The position numbers and the translations under genes were made by a program. This document shows positions 40,711 to 50,073 of a stretch of DNA of 64,000 nucleotides, piece by piece. How positions within the stretch are numbered: position 1 is the stretch's first letter; every line of letters starts with the position of its first letter. The DNA is from Comamonas odontotermitis (GTDB lineage: Bacteria; Pseudomonadota; Gammaproteobacteria; Burkholderiales; Burkholderiaceae_C). Where the stretch lies: NCBI RefSeq assembly GCF_020080045.1, contig NZ_CP083451.1, forward strand, positions 1,302,001-1,366,000, given 5' to 3'. Below the pieces are notes generated by a model. It saw only the letters and a program-made list of their open reading frames with translations, was not told the DNA's origin and made no database searches.

Positions 40711-41622
40711 GTGTCTCATCTCCCTTTCCCTCCTGAATTCCTGGCCGTGCTGGCCGCTGCCTGCTGGGCGATGGCTGCGCTTTTTTCTGCGCCGGTCTCG
40801 CGCAAGATGGGCGCATTTGCCTTTACGCGCTGGCGCATGGTGTTTGCCAGTGTCATGCTGGGCGGCTGGGCCACCATTGCGGGTAGCTGGGGCACGCTCA
40901 ATCCCACCTTGATTGCGGTGCTGGTACTTTCGGGCTTCATCGGCATTTTTATTGGCGACACGGTGCTTTTCGCCTGCATGAACCGGCTCGGGCCTCGCCG
41001 CTCGGGCATTCTGTTTGCCACGCACTCGATGATGTCTGCCGTGCTGGCTGCGCTGTTTCTGGGCGAGCGCATGGGCGGCACTGCCATGGTGGGCTGCGCC
41101 CTGCTGGTAGGAGGGGTGATGACGGCGATTGCCTTTGGCTCGCGCGCAGGCAGCGCTACGGAGTGGGAGGCCACGCGTGGCCGCCTGGCGGTGGGTGTGG
41201 GCCTGGGCCTGTTGGCTGCGCTGGGGCAGGCCTTGGGCACCTTGGTGGTCAAGCCGGTAATGGGGCCGCAGGTCGATCCGGTGGCTGCTTCAGCCATCCG
41301 CATGGCGGCAGGTTTTGGCTTTCATGCATTGCTGCTGGTGGCGCGCTGGCAGCCTGCCCGTTTGCAGGCGCCCATGGTACAGCGCGACTGGGCTCTGGTA
41401 GCGGGCAGCGCCTTCTTGTCGATGGCGCTGGGCATGACTCTGATCCTGGCCGCGCTCAAATACGGTAGCGCGGGCCTGGTGGGCATGCTGTCGTCGATTT
41501 CACCGATTCTGCTGCTGCCGTTGCTGTGGTGGAAGACCCGCGTGGCGCCCACTTTGGGGGCTTGCCTTGGCGCCGTATTGACGGTTGCGGGCGTGGCGCT
41601 GATTCTGTCGCGCAGCCTGTAG
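40711..41622 (+). CDS. EamA-type drug/metabolite transporter
   Basis: A 303-residue inner-membrane protein with ten predicted helices in two EamA repeats. The start is a GTG (VSHLPFPPEFLAVLAAACWAM) without an obvious ribosome binding site, so a slightly different start is possible. Typical parts are GFIGIFIGDTVLFACMNRLGPRR and ALKYGSAGLVGMLSSISPILLLPLLWW. Probably exports a small metabolite; substrate unknown. Confidence 0.88.
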   Translation: MSHLPFPPEFLAVLAAACWAMAALFSAPVSRKMGAFAFTRWRMVFASVMLGGWATIAGSWGTLNPTLIAVLVLSGFIGIFIGDTVLFACMNRLGPRRSGILFATHSMMSAVLAALFLGERMGGTAMVGCALLVGGVMTAIAFGSRAGSATEWEATRGRLAVGVGLGLLAALGQALGTLVVKPVMGPQVDPVAASAIRMAAGFGFHALLLVARWQPARLQAPMVQRDWALVAGSAFLSMALGMTLILAALKYGSAGLVGMLSSISPILLLPLLWWKTRVAPTLGACLGAVLTVAGVALILSRSL

Positions 41623-41640
41623 CGCCGTACAGGCTGCGCG
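41609..41640. terminator. Stable hairpin between convergent genes
   Basis: A 13-base-pair stem starting CGCGCAGCCTGTA with a six-base loop GCGCCG, overlapping the stop of the EamA gene. There is no T-tract on either side, so it may act by stalling or RNA protection rather than as a classical terminator. Confidence 0.5.
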
Positions 41641-41646
41641 CAAAGC

Positions 41647-42378
41647 TTATTTGATCAGCTTGACGGAACCGGACAGGGTGACCGATACCGTGGTGTAGCC
41701 GGCTTCCAGGCCTACGGGTTCGCTGGCATCCGCCGATTTGGACATGGCATAGCCGCGGTTGGCACGCATCATCGGCTGGCTGGTGCCGCTCTGGTTCAGG
41801 TTGATGTTGCCATATTCATAGCGCGCAAACCCCATGGCGCTTGCCGTGACCTTGGCCTTGGCCTCAAAGGCTTTGACGGCGTCGGCAATCAACTGATCCT
41901 GCGCTTTTCTACGGGCAGCGTCCGACAGGCGAAAGCCGGAGCCTGCCAGCCGCGCCTTGTCCATCAGGGCAGCCATGGTCTGGCCGACCTGGGCGGTGTC
42001 GGTCGATTCGATCTGCACGTTGAAGTTGGTGCGCCAGCTGGAGATCTTGCCGTCCTTGTTGTAGACCGGCGTGGTGAACAGGTTCTCGGTGGTGACCTGC
42101 AGCGACGGCGATTTCTTCACCGTGGCGAGCACATCGGCCAGTGCGGTTTTGCCCAGCTGTTGTGCCTGCGCCTGGTCTTTTGACTCCTTCTCCACGCTGA
42201 ACTGCGCCCATGCGGTGTCTTCTGGCACACGGGTCGTTGCTTCGGCGTCAAGCGTCAGCGTGGGGCCGGTATCGGCGGCCTTGGAGTTGTTGGAGTGGTT
42301 CTGGGCCATGGCGGTGGTGGTGACGAATGGGGCGGCGGCGATCAGTGCGGCGGTAGCCAGCAAGCGCATTTTTTTCAT
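41647..42378 (-). CDS. SIMPL-domain (DUF541) exported protein
   Basis: A 243-residue protein with a signal peptide (LLATAALIAAAPFVTTTAMAQ) and a DUF541/SIMPL domain: LTLDAEATTRVPEDTAWAQFSVE near the start and SDAARRKAQDQLIADAVKAFEAKAKVTASAMGF in the middle. The start is set by GAGGAG five bases upstream of ATG; the frame continues upstream without family resemblance. Function poorly known; E. coli YggE relatives are linked to oxidative stress. Confidence 0.88.
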   Translation of the reverse strand: MKKMRLLATAALIAAAPFVTTTAMAQNHSNNSKAADTGPTLTLDAEATTRVPEDTAWAQFSVEKESKDQAQAQQLGKTALADVLATVKKSPSLQVTTENLFTTPVYNKDGKISSWRTNFNVQIESTDTAQVGQTMAALMDKARLAGSGFRLSDAARRKAQDQLIADAVKAFEAKAKVTASAMGFARYEYGNINLNQSGTSQPMMRANRGYAMSKSADASEPVGLEAGYTTVSVTLSGSVKLIK

Positions 42379-42590
42379 GAAAACTCCTCGTAGAACGGCA
42401 GGGCCCGTCATCGGCCTGGTGAGCGATGCCTTGGTGGCCCTTGCGATGGTAGTTGCAGCCGGGCCCATAGCTGTGCGGGCGAATTCCGCATTTGGCTGGG
42501 GCGTGCGTGGTCTGCACACTGCAATGGAGTGTGACAGCGTAGGGCTTCGATAGTTCCGCGCCTGTAGGAGAGCTGCCGCAATGCCCTTGG

Positions 42591-43580
42591 TTAATCTAAT
42601 TTCACATTGGCGGCGTTCACCACGGCTTCCATGCGTGATTTTTCTTCACGGATGAAGGCGGTTGTCTGTGCGGGAGGCATCAGCTGGATATCGTAACCCT
42701 GCGCCACCAGCGCTTGCGTGGCCTCGGGGGCTGCAACGCCTTGTACAAAGCCTTGGTACAGCCGTTGCCGTTCCGCGTCGGCCAGCCCGGCCGGTGCAAT
42801 GGCGGCAATCCAGCCATCCAGTGCGTAGTCTGGCAGTCCCTGTTCTGCAATCGTGGGCACATCGGGCAGCGCGCCCGACCGTTTGGCGCTGGTGACGCCC
42901 AGGGCACGCAGCGAGCCGGTCTTGACATGCGGCGCTGCGGGCGCAACGGCCACTACACCCAACTGTACCTGGCCACTGAGCAAGTCATTCATCAACTGGC
43001 CCATGCCGCGGTAGGGGATGTGCGGAATCTGCAGCCCGGCCTGCTGCACAAACATGGCTGCGCCCAGGTGCAGGATGGTGCCGTTGCCCGAAGAGCCGTA
43101 GTTGAGCGTGCCTGGGTTGGCCTTGGCATGGGCGATCAGTTCCTGCACATTGCGCACGGGCAGCTTGGGGCTGGCAACCAGCACGAAAGGTGTGCTGCCG
43201 ATGATGGTGATGGGGGTGATGTCGCTGATCGAATCGAACGGAATGTTCTTGTAAAGGCTGGGGTTGACGACATGGTTGTTGCTGATGATGCCGATCGTTG
43301 AGCCATCCTTGGGGGCGCGCACCAGCTGTGCGGTGCCGGTAATGCCTCCTGCGCCGGGCAGGTTCTCGATCACCAGGGCCTGGCCCAGCACCTTGCCGAT
43401 GCTGGGGCCGATGGCACGGATGGCTCCATCTGCCCCCGAGCCGGCCGACAGCGGCAGGATGACGCGCAGCGGCTTGTCGTGCGGCGCTGCGGCTCGGGCC
43501 AGCGGCGCCAGTGTGCCAGCGGCACAGGCGATGGTGGACGCCAGCCACTGGCGGCGAGTGATGGATGGGGATGCGTTCAT
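42591..43580 (-). CDS. Bug-family (TctC-type) periplasmic binding protein
   Basis: A 329-residue tripartite-tricarboxylate-transporter receptor homologue. The N-terminus (SITRRQWLAST...) has a twin-arginine-like signal. Family motifs are LPLSAGSGADGAIRAIGPSIGKVLG, VIENLPGAGGITGTAQLV, YGSSGNGTILHLGAAMF and IPYRGMGQL. A strong AGGAG ribosome binding site precedes ATG. It lies downstream of a CoA-transferase and an HMG-CoA-lyase-type gene, suggesting capture of the organic acid these enzymes process. Ligand unknown. Confidence 0.92.
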   Translation of the reverse strand: MNASPSITRRQWLASTIACAAGTLAPLARAAAPHDKPLRVILPLSAGSGADGAIRAIGPSIGKVLGQALVIENLPGAGGITGTAQLVRAPKDGSTIGIISNNHVVNPSLYKNIPFDSISDITPITIIGSTPFVLVASPKLPVRNVQELIAHAKANPGTLNYGSSGNGTILHLGAAMFVQQAGLQIPHIPYRGMGQLMNDLLSGQVQLGVVAVAPAAPHVKTGSLRALGVTSAKRSGALPDVPTIAEQGLPDYALDGWIAAIAPAGLADAERQRLYQGFVQGVAAPEATQALVAQGYDIQLMPPAQTTAFIREEKSRMEAVVNAANVKLD

Positions 43581-43662
43581 GCCTTGTCTCCTGAATGCGG
43601 GTCTGCGCCCGTCTGGTAAGCGGTGATTGCTGTCAAATCAAAAGCTTGTCTCTGCAGTGCAG

Positions 43663-44880
43663 CTAGCCTGCAATGGCTCCAGAGCTGCGCAGCGTTGCAA
43701 TCGCAGCGTCGTCATAACCCAGGCTGTGCAGCAGCTCCCGGGTGTGCTCACCCAGCTGCGGCGGGTCCAGGCGTACGCCCAGGCGCTCACCTGCCAGCCG
43801 GATGGGCAGCAGGGTGGTGGGCGCTTGCTGGCCGGCACGTTCGCCATCGGTCAGGCGCACGTCGGCCAGGCCGCCCGTGGCAAGCAGGTGCGGGTCGTTC
43901 AGCAACTGCTCGGGCTTGCTGATGGGGGCGTAGGGCAGGCCATTGGCTTCAAACTGCTGGGCGATATGTGCTGCCGTCATTGGTGCAAAGCGCTGGCGCA
44001 GCTCGGGCAGCAAACGGGGCCGCAGTTGTACCCGGCTGTTGTTGGTGGCGTATTGCGGGTCGGTCAGCAGATCGCTCCAGCCAAAGGCGGTGCACATCGC
44101 AGCCCACTGCGCATCGCTCACGGCGGCCAGAAATATCTGCTCGTCGCTTTGCACCGTGAATACGTCATACACCGACCATGCAGAAATGCGGTTGGGCATG
44201 GGCTCGGCCGCCTGACCGGTCACGGCGTACTGCATCATGTGCTGGCCGACGAGGAACACGTTGTTTTCGAACAATGCGGAGTCGATCTCCTGCCCCTTGC
44301 CGGTCTGCGCCCGCTGCATCAGCGCGGCCATGGCGCCAATGGCGCCAAACATGCCGCCCATGATGTCGTTGACGCTGGTGCCCGCGCGCAGCGGGTCGCC
44401 AGGGCGGCCCGTCATATAGGCGAGGCCCCCCATCATCTGCACCACTTCGTCGAGCGCGGTGCGGTGCTCATACGGCCCGGGCAGAAAGCCGGTGTGGTTC
44501 ACGTAGATGAGGCGGTCGTTCAGCCTGGAGAGCGCTGCGTAGTCGAGGCCGTATTTCTTCATCACGCCGGGTTTGAAGTTCTGCGCCACCACATCGGCGG
44601 TGCTGGCCAGGCGGATGGCTGCCTCCAGCCCCTGTGGTTGGCGCAGATCCAGAGCGATGCTTTTCTTGTTGCGGTTGAACATGGGGAAAAAGCCCGCGCC
44701 TGCGCCCAGCAGGTGGCGGGTGCGGTCGCCTTCGACAGGCTCTACCTTGATGACCTCCGCCCCCAGGTCTGCCAGCACCATGCCGCAAGTGGGGCCCATG
44801 ACCATGTGGGTGAATTCGACCACGCGCAGCCCTGCGAGCGGCAGAGTGGGCGGGGTGCTGGAAGAGGAAGGATTGCTCAT
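43663..44880 (-). CDS. CaiB/BaiF-family CoA-transferase
   Basis: A 405-residue family III CoA-transferase that moves CoA between carboxylic acids. It begins LPLAGLRVVEFTHMVMGPTCGMVLADLGAEVIKVEP, and VAQNFKPGVMKKYGLDY, QTGKGQEIDSALFEN and GLPYAPISKPEQLLNDPHL are typical. The start at 44880 follows a repeat copy and has no clear ribosome binding site; the open frame upstream is the shadow of the next gene. Likely activates the acid cleaved by the adjacent lyase. Confidence 0.92.
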   Translation of the reverse strand: MSNPSSSSTPPTLPLAGLRVVEFTHMVMGPTCGMVLADLGAEVIKVEPVEGDRTRHLLGAGAGFFPMFNRNKKSIALDLRQPQGLEAAIRLASTADVVAQNFKPGVMKKYGLDYAALSRLNDRLIYVNHTGFLPGPYEHRTALDEVVQMMGGLAYMTGRPGDPLRAGTSVNDIMGGMFGAIGAMAALMQRAQTGKGQEIDSALFENNVFLVGQHMMQYAVTGQAAEPMPNRISAWSVYDVFTVQSDEQIFLAAVSDAQWAAMCTAFGWSDLLTDPQYATNNSRVQLRPRLLPELRQRFAPMTAAHIAQQFEANGLPYAPISKPEQLLNDPHLLATGGLADVRLTDGERAGQQAPTTLLPIRLAGERLGVRLDPPQLGEHTRELLHSLGYDDAAIATLRSSGAIAG

Positions 44881-44887
44881 GATTTGG

Positions 44888-44903
44888 TAGCTATAGGCGC
44901 TTT
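44888..44903 (+). repeat. Degenerate dispersed repeat copy (TAGCTATAGGCGCTTT)
   Basis: A diverged copy directly upstream of the CoA-transferase start, in the gap between two genes of the same strand. Confidence 0.4.
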
Positions 44904-44950
44904 GGATATGGGCGCCAGAAGGCGTTCTTATTGGAAGTTTTTGTGAAGAC

Positions 44951-45907
44951 TCAGATCGCTGCCGCGCGAGGGGCTGGCTTGACGCTGGTGCCGATGACAC
45001 CGGCCTGCCACAGGCTGCCATGCAAGGTCTCGCCAGGCAGCCAGTGCTGCAACTGCTGCCGCAACTGCAGCAGGGCTGGCACGTGTATACCGGTGGCCAC
45101 GCCCATGCGTTCGAGCATGTAGGCGAGGTCTTCGGTGGCCACATTGCCACTGGCGCCGGGTGCGTGAGGACAGCCGCCAATGCCACCCAGGCAGGCATCA
45201 AAGCCGCGCATGCCGCTTTGCCAGGCTGCGTAGGCATTGGCCAAGCCCATACCGCGGGTATCGTGGAAATGTGCGTAGCGCAATCGATCGCCAACCAGGT
45301 GCAAGGCCTTGTCAAACAGGCGGGTGACAGAAGCTGGGTCGGCGTAGCCGACGGTGTCGGCCAGGCTGAGACGGTCGGCGCCAGCATCGAGCAGGGCCTG
45401 CAGCAGGCGCAGCACCTCGGCTTCGGCCACTTCGCCCTGCAAGGTGCATCCAAACGAGGTACCCACACCGCCTTCGATGATGGTGCGGGCGCCCGCCGCA
45501 TCACGCGCCGCGCGGATACGAGCCACCTCGGCCACCACTTCATCCGGTGTCTTGCGCAGATTGGCCAGGCTGTGCGCATGGCTGGCCGACAGCGGCACGA
45601 TCATCGCATGGGCTCCGGCTGCAAGGGCTCGTTCCGCCCCCTTGAGATTGGGCACCAGCACAGATGCCACGAGGCCCGGCAGTTGCAGCGCATGCTGCAG
45701 CACCGCCTCGGTATCGGCCAATTGCGGCAGCAGCCGGGCGGGCACCATGGAGCCGACCTCCACTTCGCGCACGCCGGCGGCATAGGCGGTATCGATCCAA
45801 CGGCATTTCTCTGCAGTGCCGACGATGGTTGCGACGCTTTGCAGGCCGTCGCGAAGGCCTACCTCACGGATGGTGGCTGATGTGCCAGTAAAGGGTGGGG
45901 TTTGCAA
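44951..45907 (-). CDS. Hydroxymethylglutaryl-CoA lyase family protein
   Basis: A 318-residue TIM-barrel lyase of the HMG-CoA lyase family. The N-terminal REVGLRDGLQS binds metal, and the signature GGIGGCPHAPGASGNVATED contains the active-site cysteine. TTG at 45907 has GGAG eight bases upstream and is preferred; another TTG at 45973 has no such site. Substrate could be HMG-CoA or a related branched acyl-CoA such as citramalyl-CoA. It lies between a CoA-transferase gene and a divergent LysR gene. Confidence 0.88.
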   Translation of the reverse strand: MQTPPFTGTSATIREVGLRDGLQSVATIVGTAEKCRWIDTAYAAGVREVEVGSMVPARLLPQLADTEAVLQHALQLPGLVASVLVPNLKGAERALAAGAHAMIVPLSASHAHSLANLRKTPDEVVAEVARIRAARDAAGARTIIEGGVGTSFGCTLQGEVAEAEVLRLLQALLDAGADRLSLADTVGYADPASVTRLFDKALHLVGDRLRYAHFHDTRGMGLANAYAAWQSGMRGFDACLGGIGGCPHAPGASGNVATEDLAYMLERMGVATGIHVPALLQLRQQLQHWLPGETLHGSLWQAGVIGTSVKPAPRAAAI

Positions 45908-46076
45908 GGGGCTGTCTCCGTTGCGTTGTTCTGGCTTGGATTCTAAAATTTCCAAAGCGTCAGTAATAATCAATTTGAGAAGCTATATAGTTCCAAAATG
46001 GAAAATCTAAAAACCTGCATTCGCGCACAGTTTCCCGCCTTCAGGCCTGTCTGTGGAGGCCTTGGGAGGTCCGCCG

Positions 46077-46976
46077 ATGCATGACCTCAGCCTGTTGAAC
46101 CTGCGCCTGTTTGTCCAGGTATGCGAGCAGCGCAGCATTGCCAAGGTGGCGCAATCAGAGGCCCTGGTGGCGTCTGCCATCAGCAAGCGTCTGGCTCAGC
46201 TGGAGCACCAGATGGGGGCAGATCTGTTTCTGCGCGAGAAGCGCGGCCTGCGGCCCACTGCAGCAGGAGAGACCTTGCTGGAGCATGCCCGCACCATGCT
46301 CGCGGCGGCCAACCACATGCAGCAGGAGATGGCGGCCTACAGCAAAGGCGTGCAAGGGCAGGTGCGGGTGCTGGTGACGGCTTCGGTGATGGCCGAATCG
46401 CTGGCCGAAGATGTTGCCTGTTTCCTGCAGCAGTCTGCGCACGCCAACATCCGCGTTACCTTGGAAGAATGTGTAAGCCCGGACGTGGTGCGTGGTGTAC
46501 GCGAAGGGCGTGCCGCCATGGGCATCTGCTGGGATGCAGCCGATCTGTCCGGTCTGCAGACGCGGCCCTACCGCAGCGACCGGCTGGCTATTGCCGCCCA
46601 CAAGACCCACCCGATTGCCCAGCTGGACGAGGTGCACTTTGCCGACGTGCTGGATTACGAACATGTCAGCATGCCGGCCCTGAGCGCGGTACAGATTCTG
46701 CTGACCCGCGCTGCGGCACAAGAAGGCAAAAGCCTGCGCCACCGGGTGCATGTTTCCAATTTCGACGCAGCCCTGCGCGTGGTGCAGGCCAATCTGGCCA
46801 TTAGTGTGGTGCCGCGCGAAGTGGCGCAATCCTATGCAGCCAATACCGACGTGCGCGTGGTTCCGCTTGCTGACAGTTGGGCGTACCGGCGCTTTGCAAT
46901 CAGTTGCAGAGACGAGAGCCAACTGCCACCAGCTGCAAGGGCGCTGCTGGAGTATTTGAGTGGATCCACCAGCTAG
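46077..46976 (+). CDS. LysR-family transcriptional regulator
   Basis: A 299-residue LysR regulator: N-terminal winged helix (LNLRLFVQVCEQRSIAKVAQ ... LAQLEHQMGADLFLREKRGL) and a C-terminal effector-binding domain. ATG at 46077 has GGAGG eight bases upstream; a GTG at 46053 is less likely. It is divergent from the lyase/CoA-transferase/Bug genes and probably controls them in response to their substrate; the 169-base gap should hold the operators, but I did not identify a clear T-N11-A box. Confidence 0.9.
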   Translation: MHDLSLLNLRLFVQVCEQRSIAKVAQSEALVASAISKRLAQLEHQMGADLFLREKRGLRPTAAGETLLEHARTMLAAANHMQQEMAAYSKGVQGQVRVLVTASVMAESLAEDVACFLQQSAHANIRVTLEECVSPDVVRGVREGRAAMGICWDAADLSGLQTRPYRSDRLAIAAHKTHPIAQLDEVHFADVLDYEHVSMPALSAVQILLTRAAAQEGKSLRHRVHVSNFDAALRVVQANLAISVVPREVAQSYAANTDVRVVPLADSWAYRRFAISCRDESQLPPAARALLEYLSGSTS

Positions 46977-47055
46977 GCGCTGGGTGGCATCTCTCGGTGA
47001 GGCCAGCCAACATGGATGCTATTGCTGTCATAGATGGCACTGAGGATGCCCCAGT

Positions 47056-47087
47056 AAAAAAGCCTTCTGCGCGCTGCACAGAAGGCT
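47056..47087 (-). terminator. Terminator of the 787-residue exported protein gene
   Basis: Stem AGCCTTCTG/CAGAAGGCT with a nine-base loop, followed on the minus strand by TTTTTT. It lies 19 bases after the stop of the minus-strand gene. Confidence 0.85.
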
Positions 47088-47105
47088 CAGTCATGGCGTC
47101 AACGC

Positions 47106-49469
47106 TCAGTTGCTCTTGAACGTCGTCAGGTAAGAGAATTTCTGACCGGTTTCCTTGATGGTGAAGCTGTATTGCAGCTTCACAGTCTCGCCGTTGGTGT
47201 AGGTGCTGCGCAGGGCAAATGCCAGTGGCTGGCCCGCTGTCACAACCTGGCCGTCCCGCAGGCCGTCAAAGGTGGCTTTCACAGGAGAGTCAGGAGTCAG
47301 GTTTTCCGTCTTCAGATCGGCAATGGTGTAGTTGCTGCCATTGGCTACCAGCTTGTAGCCGGCCACCTTGTAGGTCGTGCCGCAGTTGCCTTCACAGCTG
47401 ACAGTGGAGGTCGGCGTGGCGGTGTAGGGCCAGGTCACCAGGTTTTCCGTGGTGTCATTGGTGCCCGTGCTGCCGACGCTATAGAGCAGGACGTTGTTGA
47501 TGGCCTTCACGTTGATGGTCATTTGGGCTGCCTGGCTGTTGTCCTTGCCGTCATTGACGATCAGGACGACCACATACTGGCCTACCTTGTCTGCCAGAAA
47601 ATTGGGCTTGACAGCGGTGCTGGACGACAGGTATGCAGTGCTGCCCTCGGGCGCAGAAATCAGCGCCCATTTGTAGGTGATGGGGTTGCCGTCTGCATCG
47701 GAGCTGCTGCTGCCGTCCAGATTGACTGTTTTGCCATGGACGGCATCGGTGACATCTGTAATCACTGCGACAGGAACCTTGTTGGGCTTGGGTGCGGGCT
47801 GCTCGGAGCCGTCATCGGGGCCGTTCGTGCCATCATCGATCGATGGATCGAGGTACAGCGGGCCTGCTTGAACCAGATTGCCCTTGCCGTCTGCGATTCG
47901 CATGATGGTCAACTCTGGTGAGGTGTCAGGCAGTGGGCCGCCGTCACCCAGAATGGCACGCGCAGCACCGTAGAAGCCGGTTCCGATGCGGATGCGCTGC
48001 TGGTCGCCGGTTTGCGTCTTTGGTTCGCAGGTAAAACGGAATTCCAGCCAGTAGTTGGAGAAGCAGGTATAGCCCGCTTCCTTGTCTTCCACAACGCCTT
48101 CACCAGTTTTCACCAGGTTCAGGATGCGGTGCTTGACAGCACCTGAATGGGGAAGCAATGCCCAGGTGCCGACCAGGCTGTCGACACTTTCCACGTCCAC
48201 GCCAAAGTAGTAGCGCTGCATGCGCAGAGGGTCTTCCTGCGGGAACTGAACGAGTCCGGTTGCGGAAGTGGCAAACGTCACCTCAGAGATCCCAGCATAG
48301 CCATCCTCAACACCATCTGCGGCCGGGCCGCCCAGATGGCGGCCATCACGGTACTGCAGCAGGCGGATGGAGGGGGTATCTGGGGTAGGGATGGTGCTGG
48401 GGCTGTGAACCTGCAGCCCGATATGGAAGGTCGCCTTGCCGGTGTTCGTATAGTTGTAGATCGGCATGAACAAGGTGTGCTTGGCGTTGGTAGGCTTTTG
48501 CACATCCAGGGAGATGCCGCGTCCGGCTTTGCCGGTGACTTCCTTGGTCACAATCCAGGTACCCGCTTCAGGCAAGGAGTTGCGGCGGAAAAACTGGTTG
48601 GTGACCAGTTTGTTGTCCTTGATGCTGTACGCCACCTTTTCCACCCGTGCGCCCAGAACGCGGTGCTTGGCGCCGCCGGTGCCCACGGTGATGGTGCCGT
48701 GCAGCTCATCGAGGCTGCGCTCCATGGTCAGTGTGGTGGGCTGACGGGTCAGCGTCGTGCCGCTGCTGTTGAGCTCTTCGCCCACGCAGGCAAACAGGTG
48801 GTCGGCACCGGTGTAATTGCACTCCATGAACCCATACTGTTTGGGTGTGGAAAGATCAAAGCGGCGAACTGTGAATTTGTCACTTTTGGCATATGGCCAA
48901 CCGGGGTCCATGTCCGGGTTGAGGGCCAGCTGCGATCCGAGGCCGATATCGGCAAAATAGGTTTTCACCGGCTTGTCGTTCTCATCGAACTCCACCATGG
49001 CCCAGCGCTCCGAGTATGCGGTATCGGACCACTGGTTCTCCGGCATGCTTTCGTAGTTGAAACGCTGCATCCGCTTGATTTTTTCGCCGGGCAACTTGAT
49101 GGTGGCGGTGGTGCGGCTCGTGAACTCGATCTCGACATTTCCCGCATTGGCTGCTTCGGAGCCATTTTTGGGAGCGCTGCCAAATGAAGGGCCGTCCTTG
49201 TATTGGATCAGAGGTGCAACCACTTTGTTGTCAACCACAGGGCCGGTAGCCATGTGGAAGGTGGCCGAGCCGTCTTCGTTGTAGTTGTACAGCTGCATCA
49301 GGAAGACGCCGTCTTGTACATCGATACCCATGCCGCGGCCAGGTTTGCCCGTCAGTTCATTGGTGATGATCCAGTTGCCGTTCTGTGGCGTGATCGTGTT
49401 CGCGGCCCAGCCTGCAGAAAACGCGCAGGAGATCAGTGCAGCGGTAATGCTCTTTGTAAACAGTCGCAT
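47106..49469 (-). CDS. Exported protein with duplicated domain and PKD-like domain
   Basis: A 787-residue protein with a signal peptide (ITAALISCAFSAGWA). Two related halves follow: residues about 25-250 start NGNWIITNELTGKPGRGMGIDVQ, residues about 300-500 start AGTWIVTKEVTGKAGRGISLDVQ; each continues with a YNY...ATFH segment, a QY(K/R)DG segment and RMQR(F/Y). A PKD/Ig-like domain is at about 560-655 (NLDGSSSSDADGNPITYKWAL). The last 125 residues are unassigned. ATG at 49469 is chosen; a TTG 12 bases upstream is less likely. Function unknown, probably cell surface or secreted. Confidence 0.8.
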   Translation of the reverse strand: MRLFTKSITAALISCAFSAGWAANTITPQNGNWIITNELTGKPGRGMGIDVQDGVFLMQLYNYNEDGSATFHMATGPVVDNKVVAPLIQYKDGPSFGSAPKNGSEAANAGNVEIEFTSRTTATIKLPGEKIKRMQRFNYESMPENQWSDTAYSERWAMVEFDENDKPVKTYFADIGLGSQLALNPDMDPGWPYAKSDKFTVRRFDLSTPKQYGFMECNYTGADHLFACVGEELNSSGTTLTRQPTTLTMERSLDELHGTITVGTGGAKHRVLGARVEKVAYSIKDNKLVTNQFFRRNSLPEAGTWIVTKEVTGKAGRGISLDVQKPTNAKHTLFMPIYNYTNTGKATFHIGLQVHSPSTIPTPDTPSIRLLQYRDGRHLGGPAADGVEDGYAGISEVTFATSATGLVQFPQEDPLRMQRYYFGVDVESVDSLVGTWALLPHSGAVKHRILNLVKTGEGVVEDKEAGYTCFSNYWLEFRFTCEPKTQTGDQQRIRIGTGFYGAARAILGDGGPLPDTSPELTIMRIADGKGNLVQAGPLYLDPSIDDGTNGPDDGSEQPAPKPNKVPVAVITDVTDAVHGKTVNLDGSSSSDADGNPITYKWALISAPEGSTAYLSSSTAVKPNFLADKVGQYVVVLIVNDGKDNSQAAQMTINVKAINNVLLYSVGSTGTNDTTENLVTWPYTATPTSTVSCEGNCGTTYKVAGYKLVANGSNYTIADLKTENLTPDSPVKATFDGLRDGQVVTAGQPLAFALRSTYTNGETVKLQYSFTIKETGQKFSYLTTFKSN

Positions 49470-49626
49470 GGGTCTCTTCAATTAAATGACGGGCAAAAAA
49501 TTGGCAACGCATTGCCTGCGCAGCCAACCGGGTATTGTACGGCAGCTTGTATTGGTGCTGAAAAGCAGGTAATTGGCGCTAAAGTGCGACAAATTGAAAC
49601 CGGCTCGGCAGCCCCTTCAAAAGGCT

Positions 49627-50073
49627 TCAGTGGCTCAGTGCAGCCTTGACAGCGGCGGACACCACACCCATATCGGCTTTGCCAGCCAGTTTGGACTTGA
49701 CGGCACCCATGACCTTGCCCATGTCGCCTGGGCCTGAGGCGCCGACTTCAGCAACAATGGCTTGAACGGCTGCGGTGACTTCTTCTGCGGACATGCGCTC
49801 TGGCAAGTAGGCCTTGATCACTTCGATCTCGGCCTTTTCCTTGTCGGCCAGATCCTGGCGGTTCGCGGTTTCAAAGGCTGCGATGCTGTCCTTGCGCTGC
49901 TTGATCATCTTGTCGACGATGGCAATGACCATGGCGTCATCCAGCTCGACACGCTCATCCACTTCCTTTTGCTTCATCGCAGCCTGCAGCAGGCGGATGG
50001 TGCCCAGGCGTTCCTGGTCCTTGGCACGCATGGCGGTCTTCATATCTTCGGTGATTTGTGCTTTCAAGCTCAT
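49627..50073 (-). CDS. yqeY: GatB/YqeY-domain protein
   Basis: A 148-residue helical protein of the YqeY family, related to the tail domain of the GatB amidotransferase subunit. Segments MKTAMRAKDQERLGTIRLLQAAMKQKEVD, ANRQDLADKEKAEIEVIKAYLPERMS and GDMGKVMGAVKSKLAGKADM are typical. Strong AAAGGAG before ATG. It follows rpsU on the same strand, a common linkage, but a terminator separates them here. Cellular role uncertain. Confidence 0.93.
   Translation of the reverse strand: MSLKAQITEDMKTAMRAKDQERLGTIRLLQAAMKQKEVDERVELDDAMVIAIVDKMIKQRKDSIAAFETANRQDLADKEKAEIEVIKAYLPERMSAEEVTAAVQAIVAEVGASGPGDMGKVMGAVKSKLAGKADMGVVSAAVKAALSH

Noticed and set aside
43663..45579. A 638-codon frame that might be a fusion of CoA-transferase with an N-terminal domain
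   Set aside because: The extra 230 codons are the wrong-frame shadow of the lyase gene; the CoA-transferase fold begins at 44880.
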